Shown here in pieces: positions 9,473 through 19,412 of a stretch of 64,000 nucleotides of DNA. The notes beneath the pieces were generated by a model. That model worked only from the letters and a program-made list of their open reading frames with translations. It had not been told where the DNA came from and searched no databases. This DNA comes from Ceratopteris richardii (Eukaryota; Streptophyta; Polypodiopsida; Polypodiales; Pteridaceae). How positions within the stretch are numbered: the stretch's first letter is position 1; each line of letters opens with the position of its first letter. Made by a program: the position numbers and the translations under genes. The stretch lies in assembly GCA_020310875.1 (NCBI GenBank), contig CM035428.1:105767682-105831681 (forward strand), read 5' to 3'.

Positions 9473-10033
9473 CGGAGCACCATCTAGAGGAGCTTGCGGA
9501 ATGAAAGTGCAGCTTCCACTGCAACCAGAGAAACACCATCCATGGTAGGAGCACTGCAGCTCCCCTTTTTCATTAATGCGGCCTTCTGAGAGGGGAGCGA
9601 GCCTGTGTGGGCACTTATCTTCCCACACTTGCCATCGCTCCTCGTTTCTATCCCACCATACAACAAGGTCTTTCCCAATGATCGTGACTGCATGAGGCAC
9701 CCTCTTGTCCAAATTATCGACCACGGCAACCGGATACCATTGCGCGTACCAGTCAAACAAGTCACGTTCATCCTCTGCCTCTTTTGCCTCCGCCTCGACT
9801 GACCCATTCTGATCGTACTGGATACTTTCATGAGTCGCACTTTCGGCCGTAGCTTGCAGACTCCATGCTACTGAATGAGACTGTTCGGGGAGAGACTTCA
9901 ACGTCGACAGCTGGCGCTCCTTGGCCTTCGGAAGTCTCAATGGAAACAGAGTTGTTGTTCTAGAAGCTCCATGGAAATGAGATGAGGTTAATGTCGAGCT
10001 CAGAGCTACATGAGACTGCGTGATGACAGCCAT
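9473..10033 (-). CDS. First exon of a plastid Rieske oxygenase gene (PTC52/PAO/TIC55 family)
   Basis: From ATG (10031-10033) this gives 187 residues in phase 0 up to a good splice donor, CCG|GTAAGT at 9473/9472. The first ~60 residues are rich in Ser/Thr and poor in acids, like a chloroplast transit peptide. '[13 protein letters not shown]' begins the mature domain. The Rieske [2Fe-2S] ligands are C141-x-H143 ('[13 protein letters not shown]') and C161-x2-H164 ('CSYHGWCF'), followed by '[11 protein letters not shown]'. Members act at plastid membranes in chlorophyll breakdown or protochlorophyllide/import chemistry. The WWDRNE segment favours a PTC52-like protein over PAO. No later exon (mononuclear-iron domain) is recognisable in the window, and Ty3-2 sits about 160 bases past the donor. 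The gene may be a fragment or have a very long intron. Confidence 0.85.
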
Positions 10034-12189
10034 TGAGAATGTCCCTTTCCTTCACTGATTTGGCTCAGCTTTCAGTGATCGCCAAGTAATTGTTCCACGC
10101 TATACGTCCTTTCAGAATCCAAAATTATGATCTAAAAACTTCATCTTCAATCATTGGTGAAGCTTTCTAAATTATCACTCATTCACACTTGTAACCTATT
10201 TAAACAAGAAAAGGAGAAAAACCCAAGTTTGTAAGCAATCATCCACTCCGAAAGATGGACCAAATATGTTTTATAAAGTGATAAAACAAAATGATAAGTT
10301 TTATAGAAACAAAATGATAAGTTTTATGAAAGGTTGATGCAAAAAACCAATATTTATGTTAATATGTTTATCGGACTTTTGAGGTTGATGTCATTAGATA
10401 TCAATAATTATTTTCTGACGCAAGTTTCAATGATGATATCAATGGATTTGTCGATAGAAACATCATGCAACCATAGCAAGAAAAAATGGTCTACTCTACT
10501 CATTTCGAAGCTTAGGCCATTACGGGAGTTCAATGGTGTGCACAAAGGCCACATACAAAGAGGGAGGGAAGCCAAGTGAGAGAGAGAGAGAGAGAGTCAA
10601 TAGAGAAAGAATGAGAACGACAAATAGACTATAGGGAAAGCTCGAGCAGAGAGGGAAGGCTAGTGAAAGGAGGAGAGAGAGAGAGAGAGAGAGAGAGGAA
10701 GGAAAGAGAGAAAGACAAAAAGAATGAAAGAGCGTTAGACATAAGACCTTGGACCTAGTTGTTAATGGTTCATACATAGTGTGTGCAAGAAACAAGGGAA
10801 ATGTCCAAGGTTTCTAGCTCGAGGGTTATCCTAGGGTTTCAAAGATGATTGTGGAATACGTGTGCATGATGGTTGCATGTATACAATAGAAAATTCTAGA
10901 GACTATCTATTTTGAGAACAAAAGGATAAATAGGATGAGAGGTTAAAAGAACACACAACATGCTTTTCGTTTTTCTTCACATTTGGTATTAGAGTTAGGT
11001 TGTGAGAGAGCTCATTCGAGAGAGATTCTTTTCGATATCTATGAGCAAGAGAGAGAGCTAGTAAGGGACTTCTATATCAGGAGAAAGTGTTAGACATGAT
11101 CAATGCTCTACCCTCATGTTAGACTTGGCATCATGCCAAGAAGGTAGCTCACCTTTGGGTTGGACATTAGGGGGGCAGTGTCACAGCCTCCCCTCATAGT
11201 TGCGCACAATTTGGTGCCACGGGGCATACCCCCCAAGCACTGAAACTGTCTGGATAGAAATACGGGTTGTGACAGGCAAGGGGGTGTTAGATATGCTCAA
11301 TGCCTCTCCCTTATGAAGCACCACCATTTTTCCATAACACTCTATTTTGTAAGGCCCCCATTATGAGGAGAAGATATGTGAGAGTGTTGGACATCAGTCG
11401 GCTCCTGACTTTGAGGTGAGATGAGGTCTAGAGTAGAACATAGATGGATAGTTAGGAAAATTACTTCTAATACATTGGCTTTGGGATTGATACTATGTGA
11501 GGATTCAAGCCAAATCAAACACTACAAACAAAAATAGCTTTCTTACTTAGGGAAGGGCCTATTTCATGTGCCCCACTGGATCTAGACCTGATCCTAAGTG
11601 TGGATTAAGCAAGATCAAGGGCTATAAAAAATGTTTGTTGATCCTACTTTTCTACCATCAACATCGGACCATAAATCAATGGTGGAGATTACTTTTGGCA
11701 TGGATCAAGCTACATGACCCTAGAACATGGGTAGTGTTGAGGGTATCGTGGTGTTGACTTGGCAAGGTGATGCACAAGTAGCCAGAGAGCATTTAGACAA
11801 TGGATGCATAGTTAGTGCACAGGGGGTATGCTCACAATTGTCTTGCAAGTTAAGTTAAATACAAGTTGCAAAGGGTCTTTTTTGAAGGGTTTTTGAAGTG
11901 TTTGGAAGGTTTGGGTGAACCCTCCCTTATGGGTAGATTTAGAGAAACTGAGGTAGAAAGTGGAAAATAGGCATTGAAGAAGATACACAAAAGCCTATGT
12001 GTGGCCCCCCATTATATGACAAAATAGGGAATCGTTGGTCTCTACTACATGAGAAGGTTCTTGGGACAATAAGGAAAAACATCAAGATAATACAAGTGGT
12101 TGGGAAGTGAAATAACCTATGTAACAAGAATCAACAAGAAGGAGTATTCTTGGGAGAACATAGATTAAGGAAGCAAGAGAATACACTAC
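10034..12189. other. Intergenic sequence upstream of the Rieske exon, with GA-rich repeats
   Basis: No gene is seen. (GA)n tracts lie at about 10578-10597 and 10673-10696. A TGGTATTAGAG resembling a primer site is at about 10984, without a clear LTR before it. Two ~30-bp similar stretches starting TGTTAGA lie near 11088 and 11285, next to purine-rich tracts. This could be a worn-out LTR, but I could not assemble an element. The first 100-200 bases above the exon start would hold its promoter; no clear TATA box stands out. Confidence 0.5.
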
Positions 12190-12411
12190 TGTTAGAGTTA
12201 GACGTCTGTGCAAGCATGCGAACAACACAAGGATGAAGAAGAAGAAACTTGGAACACAACACACAATAACCACTAGAATTTATAAAGATAAGTGACCCAT
12301 TAGGGCAATAGGCGTATATACAAGTCGAGGGAAAAAAACCTCCTAAAGAGGGAAAAAAGTGCCTTGGTGGTCCTAGTGTGTTCACACACATCAGTACCTA
12401 TTATATCAACA
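12190..12411 (-). repeat. 3' LTR of Ty1-A (222 bp)
   Basis: On the plus strand it runs TGTTAGAGTTAG...ATATCAACA. It is clearly related to the Ty1-B LTRs and is followed by AATCCCCCTT (12412-12421), which is the minus-strand polypurine tract AAGGGGGATT. Confidence 0.9.
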
Positions 12412-12474
12412 AATCCCCCTTGGAAGTGATGCGATGAACAAGGAGTTGGCACTGATGTATAAGGAAGTGCCAAG

Positions 12475-14258
12475 CTATGTGAAATCAATCCACAAAAGGA
12501 ATAAGCCCAAAGCTTTACGGAAAGCTTCAAACTTCTCCCTAGGCAGAGCCTTCGTGAAAAGGTCTTCACTGTTCTCCTGCATGAGCACATATGCCAAGCT
12601 GATCTTTCCAGTAGAGAACCTCTCCCTTAGATAATGATAATGCACCTCAATGTGCTTAGTGCAGGCATGGAACACACGGTTCCTCGAACTGCCAATGTGC
12701 TCCAACTATCAGTGAAGATGGTGGTGGTAGAAGACTGACCAACACCCAAATCAACCATAAGGCATCTAAGCCACACACAGTCAACAGTCGCTGTGAAAGC
12801 TTCCCTATACTCAGCCTCACAACTAGAAGTGGCCATAGTAGGCTGCATCTTTCTCAACCAAGATATACATGAGCTACTAAGCATGAGGCAAAAGCCACTC
12901 GTGGACACACGAGTGTCATAGCAACCAGCCCAGTCAAAGTCAAAAAAAGCATGCAAATCTGGCAGTAGTGATTCTCCCTTGGGATAAAACAATCCAAGTA
13001 GCCAGGTACCACTTAAGTAGCAAAAGATGCGCTTACCCACCTACCAATGCTTGACACCTGGGCAATGCATAAACTTGCTCATATGTGAGATAGAAAACTG
13101 AATATTTGGTCGAGTAATGCATAAGTAAATCAAGCATCCAACAGCCTGCTGATAAAGAGCAGTATCAAATGCATCTCCAAACATCATGAAGACTCAATCG
13201 TAAACGTGTCTCCATTGGACTGGCAAGGTTTATAGTCTTCAAGGCCAAAACGTTGCAATAATCTGAAAACATATTTTGTTTGACACAATGCTATTCCGCC
13301 ATCAACTTGCATAAATCGAATGCCCAAATAATGTTGCAAATGCCCCAAATCCGACATCTCAAATGAGGCATGCAAATCAGCCTCAAAACCACCAATATGC
13401 TTCTCATGAGGACCAGGGAGGAGCATGTCATCAACATACACAACAATTATCAGAAGCACATCATTAGCACGCTTAACATATAAGGTGCGTTCAATTGGAC
13501 TGTTCTCAAAATCATGTGCAATCAAATAGGCATGTATCTTTTCATACCAAGCACGTGGTGCTTGCTTTAAACCATATAATGACTTTTTTAACCTGCACAC
13601 CTGGTTTTCATGCCCTTTCTACACAAAGCTACATGGCTGAAAAACATCCACAACTTCTTCATGCAAATCACCATTCAGAAATGTTTTTTTAATGTCCAAC
13701 TGATGTACATTCCAACTATGATGAGTTGCAAGTGCACAGATGCTATGAATACTAGTCATTCGGCATGTAGGAGCAAAGGTTTCGTCAAAATCAATGCCTC
13801 TTTCTTGTGCATAACCCTTTGCAATGAGCCTAGCCTTATACTTGTCAATTGTTCCTTCAGGCTTACGATTCAGTTTGTATACCCACTTAGTGCCAATGGC
13901 CTTCTTGCCAGGAGGCAAGTCACATAAAGACCAAGTACCATTTTTCATGATAACATCATATTCTAATTGCATACCAGCCATCCAATTTTTAGAATTTTGT
14001 GCTTTGTCAAATGAAACAGGCTCATTCTCATCACAGAGACTAGAGGTAGTTGTAGCATAGCAATATGATGCAAAAGAGGCACTATGAGAGCCTGAATGAG
14101 TACGGTATGATAGAGGTGAATCTAATTTGTTGTCACACAAAGTCTACACCAACCATTTTGGCATAGTTTTTGCCTCCTCAATAGCACATCTCTCATCAAC
14201 AAGTGCATCATGTAAATATGCATTAGAAATGGAATGATATGCATCATCACATGAAACC
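12475..14258 (-). pseudogene. Ty1-A reverse transcriptase and RNase H, decayed
   Basis: In sense order: RT N-terminal half (14140-13619, 'KAIGTKWVYKLNRKPEGTID', 'LDIKKTFLNGDLHEE'), RT C-terminal half (13600-13184, 'VYVDDMLLPGP' with the copia YVDD site), a short lost part, RNase H (13040-12627, 'SGFCLMLSSSCISWL', 'ATSSCEAEYREAF') and its tail (12705-12475, 'KHIEVHYHYLRERFSTG'). At least four frame changes separate the pieces, so no enzyme can be made. The sequence stays close to Ty1-B throughout. Confidence 0.88.
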
Positions 14259-14489
14259 TGTTGGAGATAGACGTCTGCGGAAGCACGCGAACAACACAAG
14301 GAAGAAGAAGAAGCTTGGAGCACAAACACACAATACTGAATGTATTACTAGAGAATGTACAAAGATAAGTAGCCCATTAGGGCAATAGGCGTATATACAA
14401 GCCCGGGGAAAAAAACCTCCTAAAGAGGGAAAAAAGTGCCCCGACGGTCCTAGAGTGTTCACGCACATCACTACCTAAATATATCAACA
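14259..14489 (-). repeat. 3' LTR of Ty1-B (231 bp)
   Basis: Plus-strand TGTTGGAGATAG...TATCAACA, flanked on the left by AAACC and on the right by the polypurine tract complement (AATCCCCCTT, 14490-14499). Confidence 0.95.
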
Positions 14490-14563
14490 AATCCCCCTTG
14501 GGAGTGATGCGGTGAACAAGGAGCTTGCACTCATGTATAAGGAAGTGCCAAGCTATGTGGAAA

Positions 14564-14887
14564 TCACTCCACAAAAGGAAGTAAGCCCAAAGCTTTGCGA
14601 AAAGCTTCAAACTTCTCCCTAGGAAGAGCCTTCGTGAAAAGGTCTGCAATGTTCTCTTGCGTGGGCACATATGCCAAGCTGATCTCCCCAGCAGAGAACC
14701 TCTCCCTGACATAGTGATAATGCACCTCAATGTGCTTAGTGCGAGCATGGAACACAGGGTTCCTCGCAACTGCCAATGCGCTCTGACTGTCAGTGAAGAT
14801 GGTGGCCAACACCCAAATCAGCCATAAGGCGTCTGAGCCACACACACTCAACAGTCGCTGTGAAAGCTTCCCTATACTCAGCCTCAC
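14564..14887 (-). pseudogene. Ty1-B RNase H C-terminus
   Basis: It holds 'TIFTDSQSALAVARNPVFHA', 'KHIEVHYHYVRERFSAGEI' and 'ENIADLFTKALPREKFE', the usual end of copia RNase H, with the frame ending at 14564. A deletion of about 14 bases near 14806, seen against Ty1-A and Ty1-G, puts it out of frame with the upstream RNase H part. It would otherwise be the C-terminus of the pol frame at 14790-16832. Confidence 0.85.
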
Positions 14888-16832
14888 AACTGGAAGTGGC
14901 CACAGTAGGCTGCTCCTTGCTCAACCAAGATATACATGAGCTACCAAGCATGAAGCAAAAGCCATTGGTGGACACACGAGTGTCATAGCAACCAGCCCAA
15001 TCTGAGTCAGAAAAAGCATGCAAATCTGGCGGTAGTGATCCCCCCTTGGGATAAAACAACCCAAGTAGCCGAGTACCACTCAAGTAGCGAAAGATGCGCT
15101 TAACCGCCTTCCAATGCGTGACTCCTGGGCAATGCATAAACCTGCTCATCTGTGAGACAGCAAACTGAATATTTGGCCGAGTAATGCATAAGTAAATCAA
15201 GCATCCAACAGCCTGCTGATAGAGAACAGCATCAAATGCATCTCCAGCATCATGAAGACTCAATCGTAAACCTGTCTCCATAGGAGTGGCAATAGACTTA
15301 CAGTCTTCAAGGCCAAAACGCTGCAATAATGTGTCAATATATTTCGTTTGACACAAAGCCATTCCACCATCAACTTGCATAAATTGAATGCCCAAATAGT
15401 GATGCAAATGCCCCAAATCAGACATCTCAAATGAGGCATGCAAATCAGCCTTGAAATCAGCAATATGCTTCTCAATAGGACCAGTGAGCAGCATGTCGTC
15501 TACATAGACAACAATGATCAGAAGCACATCATTAGCACGCTTAACATATAAGGTGCTTTCAGTTGGACTGTTCTCAAAACCATGTGCAATCAAATAGGCA
15601 TGTATCTTCTCATACCAAGCACGTGGTGCTTGCTTTAAACCATATAACGCCTTCTTTAACCTGCACACCTGGTTTTCATGCCCTTTCTGCACAAAGCCAT
15701 GGGGCTGAAAAACATACACTTCTTCATGCAAGTCACCATTCAGAAATGTTGTTTTAATGTCCAACTGATGTACATTCCAACCATGATGGGCTGCAAGTGC
15801 ACAAATGCTCCGAACAGTAGTCATACGGCATGTAGGTGCAAAGGTCTCATCAAAATCAATGCCTCTTTCCTGCGCATAACCCTTTGCAACAAGCCCAACC
15901 TTATACCTGTCAACTGTACCATCAGGTTTACGCTTCAGCTTGTATACCCACTTAGTGCCAATGGCCTTCTTGCCAGGAGGCAAGTCACATAAAGACCATG
16001 TACCATTCTTCATTATAGCATCATATTCAGATTGCATAGCAACCATCCAATTTTCTGAATGTTGTGCTTCATCAAAAGAAACAGGCTCATTCTCATCACA
16101 GAGACTAGATGCAGCCATAGCATAGCAATCTGATGCAAAGGAGGCACTATGAGAGCCTGAACGAGTACGATATGACAAAGGTGCATCTAATTTGCTGTCA
16201 CGCAAAGTCTGCACCAGCCATTTTGGCATAGTTTTTGTCTGCTCAATATCAGCTCTCTCATCAGCAAGTGCATCATGTAAATCTGCATCAGAAATGGAAT
16301 GATCTGCATAATCATATGAAACCTGCAAAGGCTGAGAAGTTGCCTCATTAGGACCAGCACTAGACTGTCCACCTGTAAAAAGAGGCATCAAAGTATCATA
16401 CATGTCTTTGGAGCTAACAGATGTCTCCTTAGTACATGAAAGCAATGGCTGAATAGCATCTTCCACAAAGACAACATCACGGCTAACCAGAATGCGTTTA
16501 GTCTGTGGATGATACAGACGATAGCCTTTACTTTCAGAACTGTACCCAACAAAAATACATTTTACTGCCTTATCATCCAATTTTCTACGATGTTGTTCAG
16601 GCACTAATGCATATGCCAAACAACCAAAAACACGTAGATGAGCAACAGATGGCTTGCGGTCATGCCAAGCCTCATGTGGAGTGATAGACTGCAACGCTTT
16701 AGTGGGACACCTGTTCAGTACATATGCTGCACACATGACAGCCTCAAGCCAGAAACTGTGGTAAAGCCTGACTTTTGACCATGCACCTCGCCATCTCCAT
16801 GAGTGACCTGTTCTTTCGTTCAGCAACTCCAT
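14790..16832 (-). CDS. Ty1-B integrase end, reverse transcriptase and RNase H
   Basis: This is a long open frame of 680 residues. The first ~110 residues finish integrase ('VMCAAYVLNRCPTKALQSI', '[19 protein letters not shown]'). A linker follows, then RT ('IGTKWVYKLKRKPDG', 'LDIKTTFLNGDL', 'LKQAPRAWYEKIHAYL', active site 'YVDDMLLTG') and RNase H ('SDSDWAGCYDTRVSTNGF', 'VATSSCEAEYREAF'). The first ~25 residues are out of phase with the real integrase, because a 2-bp deletion near 16758 (compare Ty1-A) shifts the frame. The RT core looks complete. Confidence 0.92.
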   Translation of the reverse strand: MELLNERTGHSWRWRGAWSKVRLYHSFWLEAVMCAAYVLNRCPTKALQSITPHEAWHDRKPSVAHLRVFGCLAYALVPEQHRRKLDDKAVKCIFVGYSSESKGYRLYHPQTKRILVSRDVVFVEDAIQPLLSCTKETSVSSKDMYDTLMPLFTGGQSSAGPNEATSQPLQVSYDYADHSISDADLHDALADERADIEQTKTMPKWLVQTLRDSKLDAPLSYRTRSGSHSASFASDCYAMAASSLCDENEPVSFDEAQHSENWMVAMQSEYDAIMKNGTWSLCDLPPGKKAIGTKWVYKLKRKPDGTVDRYKVGLVAKGYAQERGIDFDETFAPTCRMTTVRSICALAAHHGWNVHQLDIKTTFLNGDLHEEVYVFQPHGFVQKGHENQVCRLKKALYGLKQAPRAWYEKIHAYLIAHGFENSPTESTLYVKRANDVLLIIVVYVDDMLLTGPIEKHIADFKADLHASFEMSDLGHLHHYLGIQFMQVDGGMALCQTKYIDTLLQRFGLEDCKSIATPMETGLRLSLHDAGDAFDAVLYQQAVGCLIYLCITRPNIQFAVSQMSRFMHCPGVTHWKAVKRIFRYLSGTRLLGLFYPKGGSLPPDLHAFSDSDWAGCYDTRVSTNGFCFMLGSSCISWLSKEQPTVATSSCEAEYREAFTATVECVWLRRLMADLGVGHHLH

Positions 16833-17745
16833 TCTGTTGAGGTGTATACGGCACTGTACATTGGTGTTTTATCCCACGTTCAGCCAGAAATGCATTAAAA
16901 TCTGAAGACATATATTTCCCCCCTCGATCAGAACGGAGGGTGCCCATTTTACATGCTAACAGATTTTCAGCCAAAACCAAAAACTGTTTGAAGCACATGA
17001 ACACTTCGGACTTTGCTTTGAGTGGATATACCCATGCATGCCTGGAAAAATCATCAATGAAAGTCACGAAGTAAAGGTAATTTCCAAAAGAGGGTGTCTG
17101 CATAGGACCATAGACATCACTATGTACAAGCTGCAATTTTTGCGTAGCCCGAACTGAACCATCTTTTGGAAAGGAAGAACGCTGCATTTTGCCCAAAATA
17201 CAGCCTTCACAAACATGTTTTCCAGGAGCCTCAAGTTTGGGCAAAGAGGACACCATTTCAGATTTCTGCAGGCATAGCAAACTAGCAAAATTCAGATGAC
17301 CAAAGCGTGCATGCCAAAGCTTTGCATCTGACATAGCCTGAGAATCCTGAACTGCACATGCCGAATCATTCACAGATCTCTCATAGTCTATGAGCTTATA
17401 CAGCCCACGACATAAGATGCCAGAAGCAATAATCACATCACCACTTGAGAGATCATGGATTGTACACCTGTCATCAACGAATTTCACAACCAAGCCAATC
17501 TTGGCTAATGCAGAAACTGATAACAAGTTCTTTTTTATCCCTGGCACAAATAAAGCATCTGACAAAGTGAAAGAACTACCATCAGCAGTAGTCAGAATGA
17601 TCTTACCAACTCCCATAACAGGATAAGAGGAGTTATTGGCGCATGTGACAGTATTCCCTATAGGGGCGGGCAGGCTCGAGTGAAGAGAAGAAACTGCGCT
17701 GCGAGGTAATATGTTTGGTCGCCCCACTGTCAAAGTACCAAACAT
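16744..17745 (-). CDS. Ty1-B protease C-part, GAG-pre-integrase zinc domain and integrase core
   Basis: This is a 333-residue frame. From about residue 33 it continues the protease ('VMGVGKIILTTADGSSFTL', 'FVPGIKKNLLSVSALAK'). The integrase HHCC zinc domain follows ('WHARFGHLNF' ... 'CEGCILGK'), then the DDE core: Asp in 'LVHSDVYGPM', Asp in 'RSDRGGKY', Glu in 'QQNGVAERKNRSLME'. The start is artificial: a 4-bp insertion at about 17665, not present in Ty1-A, separates it from the protease active site in the gag frame. Confidence 0.9.
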   Translation of the reverse strand: MFGTLTVGRPNILPRSAVSSLHSSLPAPIGNTVTCANNSSYPVMGVGKIILTTADGSSFTLSDALFVPGIKKNLLSVSALAKIGLVVKFVDDRCTIHDLSSGDVIIASGILCRGLYKLIDYERSVNDSACAVQDSQAMSDAKLWHARFGHLNFASLLCLQKSEMVSSLPKLEAPGKHVCEGCILGKMQRSSFPKDGSVRATQKLQLVHSDVYGPMQTPSFGNYLYFVTFIDDFSRHAWVYPLKAKSEVFMCFKQFLVLAENLLACKMGTLRSDRGGKYMSSDFNAFLAERGIKHQCTVPYTPQQNGVAERKNRSLMEMARCMVKSQALPQFLA

Positions 17746-18826
17746 CTGAGTCTACTGCAGACATGCACTGATCATGAGAAGATGGGTCAAAACTGCAGAC
17801 AGTAGTAAACGCCCATTCTTCTTCCTGCACAAGATTTGCAGACTCTGTTTTTGGTGTAGAGGCCTCTGCAACAACCATTCCAGCCTCTTTCTTCTTTGCC
17901 TCTTTAGCAGCCAGTTTTGGACAGTTCTTTATAATATGATCATTTCCTTTACAGTACTTGCAGAACAATTTCTGCTTTTCTGATTTCTTCTCATCTTTAT
18001 CCTGGTTCTTCGATTGTGCAGCATTTGCAGATTTTTGCTTACTAGTAGAAGAGCTCCATTTTCCTTTGCCCTTCTGACTAGCCAGGAAAGCTTGATCTGC
18101 AACATGCATAATGGACCTGTTCTGCCTGGACTGATCTTCCTGCAACAGAACAGAGACTAATTCCTCAAATGACAAGGCATTCGGATTGCCTTTCATCATC
18201 AACCGAAGAGTAGAGGCAAAACTCTGATATGAATCAGGAAGACCATTCAGAACGGTCTGCACAAGTGAGCTATCTGGTATAACCTCATCAGCAGAAATCA
18301 ATTGTTCCTTCAGGTCTTTGATCTTTGTAAGAAAACTGTCCATAGAATCACCTTCATTCATGTGCTCACTCTCCAACTGTTTTCGGAGGTAAGCAACACG
18401 AGCCTCATTCCTAGCCTGGTACAAAGTGGTAAGTGTATCCCAAGCATCCTTTGTTGTTCTGCAAGAGCGAATGTGAGGAATAATGGAACGTTTGACAGAC
18501 AAAGCTATCAATGCATGTGCCTGGGCATCTCTGCCATCCCAATGAATCTGCTCTGCAGTAGGTGCAACAGAAACAGCAGCACGAACAGGAATTTGTGGAA
18601 TATCATCTTCGACACCATCTTCATCAGCTCCAGCACCTCCAGCACCTGTATTTGTAGTACCTGTAGTCGCAGGTGTAACAGGACGTCTTTCAACACCCTG
18701 CACAATGTTCCACAGTCCTTTTGCAACCAGTACATGTCGCATCATATAAGCCCATAATGGGTAGTTGGTACCATCCAACTTATCCTCAACAACCAACATA
18801 CGGAATACATCACTGCTTTAAGCCAT
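17633..18826 (-). pseudogene. Ty1-B gag with CCHC knuckle and protease active site
   Basis: The family's gag starts at the ATG at 18824-18826, as in Ty1-A (21890) and Ty1-G (59066). In Ty1-B codon 3 is TAA (18818-18820) where both relatives have GAA. The remaining open frame could start at an internal ATG at 18799. It contains the gag core ('LDGTNYPLWAYMMRHVL', 'TKDAWDTLTTLYQ', 'MNEGDSMDSFLTKIKDLKE'), a CCHC knuckle 'CKYCKGNDHIIKNC' and the protease site 'WYFDSGATKHIT'. The frame then leaves the protease at the 4-bp insertion. Confidence 0.9.
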
Positions 18827-19167
18827 GGCCGGTGACTAAAATACCTTGATGCAGAAAATTGACTGTATCTCAAAAAGTTGAACGGAACTACCCAAACGAG
18901 TTTTGCTAGACCTGTAGCAGACTTCGAGACGCTTAAACTGGCGAACAAAAATTGGTATATACCTTTGGCACAAAAGGACGAAATAGCCTGCACAAGCGCT
19001 ATGATAGTGCGTTCGAAGGCCGAAACGAGCTCAGATCGTGATTTCGGCACCACAAAGCGAAGCAGTTTTGATCTCGGAAACACCCTGAGTATGCTCACCA
19101 AATTTCGTGCGAGTCTGAGACTGCAAACGGAGGAGTGTCGACGGCGCCCTAGAAGAAACGACGACCT

Positions 19168-19179
19168 GCTCTGATACCA
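19168..19179 (-). other. Primer binding site of Ty1-B (tRNA-iMet)
   Basis: The minus strand reads TGGTATCAGAGC, a perfect match to the plant initiator Met-tRNA end, two bases inside the 5' LTR. Confidence 0.92.
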
Positions 19180-19181
19180 AT

Positions 19182-19412
19182 TGTTGGAGATAGACGTCTG
19201 CAGAAGCACGCGAACAGCACAAGGAAGAAGAAGAAGCTTGGAGCACAAACACACAATACTGAATGTATTACTAGAGAATGTACAAAGATAAGTATCCCAT
19301 TAGGGCAATAGGCGTATATACAAGCCGGGGGAAAAAAACCTCCTAAAGAGGGAAAAAAGTGCCCCGGCGGTCCTAGAGTGTTCACACACATCACTACCTA
19401 AATATATCAACA
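19182..19412 (-). repeat. 5' LTR of Ty1-B (231 bp)
   Basis: Same length as the 3' LTR, TGTTGGAG...ATCAACA on the plus strand, followed by AAACC. A TATA-like GTATATAC lies at 19314-19321. Confidence 0.95.

Larger units (their letters stand above)
14259..19412 (-). mobile_element. Ty1-B: complete Ty1/copia element nested in Ty1-A
   Basis: The element is 5,154 bp with 231-bp LTRs (14259-14489 and 19182-19412) differing at about six positions (about 97% identity). It has a perfect tRNA-Met primer site and polypurine tract, and an exact 5-bp duplication AAACC (14254-14258 and 19413-19417). Domain order is gag, protease, integrase, RT, RNase H, as in Ty1/copia. It is inserted in the same orientation into a relative of the same family. 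Lesions: stop at gag codon 3, 4-bp insertion in protease, 2-bp deletion in integrase, deletion in RNase H. Confidence 0.95.

Noticed and set aside
10520..10795. Leu/Ser-rich minus-strand frame with a membrane-like look
   Set aside because: It comes from GA/CT-rich simple repeats.
18302..18757. 151-residue plus-strand frame
   Set aside because: It is the antisense shadow of Ty1-B gag; the same shadow appears opposite Ty1-G gag (58614-58955).
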